The translations under genes and the position numbers were made by a program. Of a stretch of 64,000 bases of DNA, positions 59,891 through 64,000 are shown in pieces; the first letter of the stretch is position 1, and each line of letters begins with the position of its first letter. The notes under the pieces are model-generated. The model did no database searches. It saw nothing but the letters and a program-made list of their open reading frames with translations, and was not told the DNA's origin. The DNA lies in NCBI GenBank assembly GCA_025617375.2, contig JAMYGW020000003.1, forward strand, positions 1,922,001 to 1,986,000, written 5' to 3'. The DNA is from Acarospora socialis. Lineage: Eukaryota > Ascomycota > Lecanoromycetes > Acarosporales > Acarosporaceae.

Positions 59891-60614
59891 TCATCTCTTC
59901 ACAACCCCTGGGCTCCAAGCCTCCGGCTGATACTCTTCACTAGGCCCGCCCTTCTGCCTCTTCCACGGATTATCCCTCTTTCCACTCTTATGCTGTCCGA
60001 TCTCCTCAGGCGTCCCCACCGCGTTCCTCACCCCTTCTTTCTCGGCCGGTTCTGTCTGCCCCACATACCCTCCCGGATCTCGCGGGATTGTTTCGAGGCC
60101 CGGCTGCACGGTAGGCCTGTCAAGGAGAGACGGTTTACTAGCCCAACGCTCATCGGCCTGTAACGCAAGGTGCTTCAAACGCGCTTGACGCGCGACATCG
60201 GCTTGTTGTTCGCGGATGGATGGAGGGTCGGATCTGGTTTGGCGGAGCCATTGATGCCATTGCGCTATAGGCGGAATGGAGGGACCGTCAGTCTTCGACA
60301 GGAGAGGAAGAGGAAGTTGTTCAGCAGCACATGTACGTACGACTTATCTTGATGTCGGCGTAGTGGGCGCGTGGGTGATACTGAACGATGCGCCGTAGTC
60401 GGTTGGCATTTAAAGCGTCTTTGAACTCCCAGAACGTGTTACCTGCTAGGTCCGCGCCTGAGGCCTGTTAGTAATGAGTAGATCTGTCATGGCAGGCAAC
60501 GATCAATTATGGGTTGTTGAACATACCAACAAGGTATCTTCGTCGCCATGGTAGCTTAAGACTCTTCCATCGATACCATAGCCTTTTAAGCGGGTTCACA
60601 GCGCTTGACGACAT
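59891..60614 (-). CDS. NDUFAF2: Complex I assembly factor, NDUFAF2-like (NDUFA12 family)
   Basis: Exons 60614-60527, 60457-60341 and 60264-59891 join in phase to 192 aa. The joins restore KRLWYRWKSLKLPWRRRYLVGADLAGNTFWEFKDA and HYADIKISPQWHQWLRQTRSDPPS, the NDUFA12/B17.2 core. I favour the assembly-factor paralogue (NDUFAF2, N7BML in Yarrowia) over the structural subunit because of the long hydrophilic C-terminal part (SKPSLLDRPTVQPGL, PRDPGGYVGQTEP, WKRQKGGPSEEYQPEAW). It would act in the mitochondrial matrix during complex I assembly. For the second intron I chose donor GTACGT over the closer GTCGTA, because it keeps the ISPQW sequence. Confidence 0.82.
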
Positions 60615-60985
60615 GCTGGCTGGACCGCTGGCTGAGGTTGCGTATATCCGCGAAGACGTGATGCTTGATCAAGCCACAGCGGATTTACATCGCTGTGGCG
60701 CATTAAGGTATGCCTGGTGGGCTGTCGAGGCGCAGTTAAAGTTGAACGTGGGATGCGACTGCCTTATATAGGAGTGGTACGTTTACAGTCAACAACATTC
60801 CAAAATCCCCACCTCTCCGAAACATATTTCCAGGTCCAACGACAGCTTTCAATCACCTCTAGGTTCTGGTATTCAATCTATTCAATTAAGCAGTCTCAGA
60901 AGCATCAACGGTGGCGAATGGCACGTTCCTAAAGTACAGCTGACACTGGCATACTTCTACGATTTCGAATAGAATAACGCGCATC
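60615..60985. promoter_or_regulatory. Divergent promoter region, NDUFAF2-like / CH protein, 371 bp
   Basis: This separates two divergent start codons. No named element or extra gene was seen. Confidence 0.45.
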
Positions 60986-63141
60986 ATGGCCTCTGTTACT
61001 TCTCTGGACAAAGACCTGCGCAGTATGCGCCTCTCGAAGTATACCCAACAAGCAGCGAACGAAATCCGAGAGTGGATCGAGGAGATCTTGGGGGAGAGAT
61101 TACCCAGTGGGGATTTGCTGGGAGCCTTGAAGGATGGTGTTGCGCTGTGCAAGTGAGATTTCTTGAATTCCTTGCTCTGGTGCGCATGCTTATGTGGTGA
61201 CGCTTTAGACTCGCCAATCGTGCTGTCGGCCCACCAGGGGTGCGTTACAAGGAGTCACGAATGCCGTTCGTCCAGATGGAAAATATTTCACACTTCCTCC
61301 GAGCATGTCAATCCCCACCGCTCAACCTTCCGCAACACGACACATTCCTAACTGTTGACCTTTACGAGTTCAAGGATCCTGCGCAGGTCTTGCAATGCAT
61401 TATTGCATTCAGCAGACGAGCTACTGCAGTTCAGCCCGGTACATTTCCGAGGGCTATTGGCGGTAAAACCAAGGGAGGTGTCCTCACTCCACAGGTAACT
61501 GGAACCGGCAATGGTGGGAAGTTCACTGGCGGCACTGATGGCGGTCGAAGTAGAGGTGTAAGCAACGTCAGCGATACTAGCTCGACAACGTTCAACCCTG
61601 TGTCGCGCGGCGCGACAGAAAGGATGAGTCCAGTGCGCACTGGTGGGTCGAATTCCTCTGCGACAACAAACGGTGGGAAGCCGACATCTCCTGCTGGCGG
61701 GGTCAGTAGCTGGAGCAAGAGAAGCGATGAAGGTACTACGGCTCCGGCCTGGAACATCCATCAGTATGGCTATATGGGTGGAGCAAGTCAAGGGAACCAA
61801 GGGATCTCGTTTGGTGGTCGAAGGCAAATCACTAGTCCTGCGCCTAAGGTGCCCAGTATGGCGGACAAGGAACGTCGCAGGCGGGAAGAAGAGGCCGAAA
61901 AGGAACAGTTGCGCATACGAGCGGAGGAAGCGGAGCACAAACGACGAGTGGAACGGGAAGCAGAAGAAGAGCGGGAAAGAATTGCCGAAGAGCGCAAATG
62001 GGAGGAAGAGACCAGAAAGCAGCGCGAGCGAGAGCGCGAAGAGGCCGAGAGAGAAAAGAGGCGATGGGAGGAAGAAGAGAAGAGGTGGCGGGAGGAAGAG
62101 GACGTGAGATTGAGAGAAGAGAAGGAAGCTGAAGCAAGACTGGAAGTGGAGAAACAGAGAAAACGAGCCGTAAGCGATGCCAGACTGGAAGGCCAATTTC
62201 TCAGCCAGTACCAAGCGGAGCAGCGCCGAGTGTCCAGGAATGCAACGGAAGATACTTCCAGAACAGCAGAAAGTGGCCGAGTGCGTGAGTTGGAACGGGA
62301 GCTCGAGAAAGCCAAGGAACGGGAGAGGCAGTATGAGCTCGAGCGACAACAGCGCATCCATTCTGGTAGTAACAATGAACGGCATCAAATCGAAAATCAT
62401 GACTTGAATAGCCACCTTCAAGACAAAGCCCGTCGGGATGTTTCCAGGGGCAGCAACCAAGACTCTACGCCCCTGCGGCCACGCGACAGCAACGACGAGT
62501 CGTGGCGAGCAAGCGAGCGGGACTACCTACGCCGCGAATGGGCGAGCCACCACAATAAGCCCATGGGAACCACACCATCTCCCGAGCAGACGGCCACGCC
62601 GCGCCCACTGCCAGAGCCGACCAGTTCACTTCCCATCCACGACAAGGCCAATCACACGGCCCCATCCAGCCGGCCTCTACCCGACCCAACAGCCTACGCC
62701 TCATCAAACCCCACTCCCAACCCAAACCCAAACTCAACCCGAACCGACCGCTTCCTCGCCACCAACCCTGCCCCAACCCCATCCTTTCCCCGCACCCACT
62801 ACCCCGCCGAACTAAGCCTCACCAGCACCTCCGAGCACGCCGACGAGACCGCCCGACGCCAAGCCTCGCAAACCTCGACCAAAGCCGGCGCCTGGGCGTC
62901 GAAGTCGCTGCTGGAGCGCGAGATGGAACGCGAGCGGCAGCGGCAGCAGGAGTGGGAGGACGCGCAGAAGCAGACGAAGGAGGCCGTCGCCAAGGGCGTC
63001 AGGGATGGGGCCGCCGGCGTCGGGCCGGGGGAGAGCTGGGATGTCAATCAGTATGGGTATTTGGGAGGCGAGAATCAGGGGAAGAGTGGGGTTGCGTTTG
63101 GGGCGAGGAGGCAGATTATTGGGCCGAGGCCGAAGCCTTGA
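60986..63141 (+). CDS. Calponin-homology protein with two calponin-like repeats and long coiled coil
   Basis: Exons 60986-61152 and 61209-63141 give 699 aa. Residues about 15-135 are a CH domain (QQAANEIREWIEEILGE, LLGALKDGVALCKLANR, MPFVQMENISHFLRACQ, LFTVDLYEF-like end), as in Scp1/transgelin actin-binding proteins. A calponin-like repeat (WNIHQYGYMGGASQGNQG) lies near residue 237 and a second (WDVNQYGYLGGENQGKSG) near residue 666. Between them is an Arg/Glu-rich segment of about 150 residues, a long helix or coiled coil, then Pro/Ser-rich linkers. Yeast Scp1 is only about 200 aa with one such repeat, so this is a much extended form. Actin bundling or crosslinking is the expected role. Confidence 0.85.
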
Positions 63142-63548
63142 GGTTGGGGATCTTATGTTAGGGGTCGAGAGGTGGAATGAGCTGGAGCCGAGAGAAAAGC
63201 TACTTGGCGCACCCTGTTTGTCAGGGCTATCAGGGTTGTTTTGTGCCAAGTATTCACAATCGCGGGAAGTTATGGGATTGTTCCACGGTTCGGGCTGGAG
63301 TTCTTGGCTTCGCGAGTAATGATACCACAACGGGCACAGAATCCAGAGGAAGATTGATTAGCATTGGTGAAAGTAGAATTCTAAGCAACTGTAGACCCAG
63401 ACCGTGAACATAACGAAGCCAAATAGCCTCGTATCTCAGAATAACAGGTGGTTTATCTACATCGCCTTTCTCCTTCCTTCCCAAACGCCATGACAGACAA
63501 CAGCGCCACCCACCTCTCCTACACACCAGCGAACCCGTCCCCCACAGG
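63142..63548. other. Convergent spacer, 407 bp
   Basis: This lies between the 3' ends of the CH protein (+) and the proline-rich gene (-). A plus-strand frame at 63448-63690 is the antisense shadow of the proline-rich coding region. Confidence 0.45.
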
Positions 63549-63952
63549 CTACCGTCCGCCACCAAACCCAGCCCCAGGCGGAGGCGCCACAAACCCACCA
63601 GGCCCCGACCCCCCCTGCGGTCCCGGACCCGCACCGACGCCCTGCGCCCCGACCGCCGGCGGGAACGCGCCCACAGCCGGCGGGAACTGAAAGTTTGGCG
63701 GCAGCCCACCGGGAGGAGGGAAGGTGATCGGCATTCCGTTGGGCAAAGTCGGAGGGAGGCCGCCGGGTGGGGGGAAGGGGATAGGCATGCCTCGACCAGC
63801 GGGGACTGTTTCCGGTAGAGATAGATCAGTACGGAGTTTTTGGAGAGGGGGAGGAGGGCGATGCTTACGTGGTGGGAGGCCGGCAGCTCCGGGGAGAGGT
63901 GGGCCGCCGGGTAGGGGCATGGGCATGCCGAAGGGCGGGGGTGGCATGCCGG
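63549..63952 (-). CDS. YHC1: Proline-rich C-terminal part of a U1 snRNP C-like protein (partial)
   Basis: Exons 63952-63869 and 63805-63549 are the visible 3' exons. An acceptor (CCACAG, with CTGAC branch-like site) at 63953 indicates that more coding sequence lies beyond the right edge. The text is Pro/Gly/Met-rich ([50 protein letters not shown]). This matches the low-complexity tail of fungal U1-C, which helps U1 snRNA pair with 5' splice sites. The diagnostic zinc finger is not in the window, so other proline-rich spliceosomal proteins (SmB, SF3A2) remain possible. The 63-nt intron is in frame and open. Confidence 0.5.
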
Positions 63953-64000
63953 CTGTGGTTGGCGAACGGTCGAGGGTGTCAGTTATGTCGTCTTGGACTT

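Noticed and set aside
6461-60614. Possible functional cluster of mitochondrial genes (MRM1, mS35, DMAC1-like, NDUFAF2-like)
   Set aside because: They are scattered among unrelated genes on both strands over 54 kb; co-location looks incidental.
61348-62460. 370-codon open frame on the minus strand
   Set aside because: It is antisense to the Glu/Arg-rich helix of the CH protein. It is Ser/Leu/Phe-rich, as expected from complementing GAR/CGN codons, and has no domain.
26505-63868. Apparent excess of in-frame, stop-free introns (26505, 42029, 47833, 51557, 52964, 56515, 63806)
   Set aside because: Seven among roughly forty short introns is close to what chance predicts for introns of 50-70 nt, so it is not evidence of regulated retention.

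Overview
This window is nuclear DNA of a filamentous ascomycete (Pezizomycotina). The evidence is short GT-AG introns (about 50-80 nt) in most genes, CTNAC-like branch sites, and a set of proteins with recognisable fungal family signatures. These include mS35, Alg13, ISWI, AP-3 mu, Arp1, Has1, an FLC/TRP-like membrane protein, Orm and Air1/2. I could not fix the class; Dothideomycetes or a neighbouring lineage is a guess. All exon boundaries were read by eye and checked for phase; none was tested against transcripts.

Layout. Bases 1-6155 are a hypermutated AT-rich island. It holds the minus-strand fossil of a Ty3/Gypsy retroelement that runs off the left edge, followed by about 0.8 kb of equally mutated DNA. 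I found no CC, GG or CG dinucleotide in the whole 6155 bases, while CA/TG, CT/AG and GC remain. A 180-bp border (6156-6335) keeps GG but still lacks CC and CG on the + strand. Ordinary euchromatin starts abruptly at about 6336. This is the most unusual signal in the window, because it differs from the CpA-focused RIP described in Neurospora.

From 6.4 kb on, the DNA is gene-rich. In order: MRM1-like rRNA methyltransferase with a tandem-repeat extension (+); a CCCH zinc-finger protein (+); a decayed C2H2 zinc-finger region; mS35 (-) divergent from ALG13 (+); a one-TM Ser-rich protein (-); a HAD phosphatase-like protein (+); ISWI ATPase (-); a HAPSTR1/C16orf72-like protein (+); a DMAC1-like protein (-) divergent from AP-3 mu (+); ARP1 (+); a Par32/DUF3602 protein (-); fatty-aldehyde dehydrogenase (-); an F-box-like protein (-); an orphan coiled-coil protein (-); a tandem repeat; a 1766-aa disordered protein (-); a long hairpin; HAS1 (-); FLC (+); a conserved 563-aa unknown (+); ORM (-); AIR1/2 (+); NDUFAF2-like (-) divergent from a long calponin-homology protein (+); and the 3' part of a proline-rich protein resembling U1 snRNP C (-).

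The genes are mostly unrelated housekeeping functions: mitochondrial translation and complex I assembly, ER glycosylation and sphingolipid control, vesicle sorting, dynactin, chromatin, ribosome biogenesis and RNA surveillance. They do not form a pathway cluster. Several divergent pairs share short promoters (163 bp for mS35/ALG13, 185 bp for DMAC1-like/AP-3 mu). I saw no CRISPR array, no rRNA, and no tRNA I could support.
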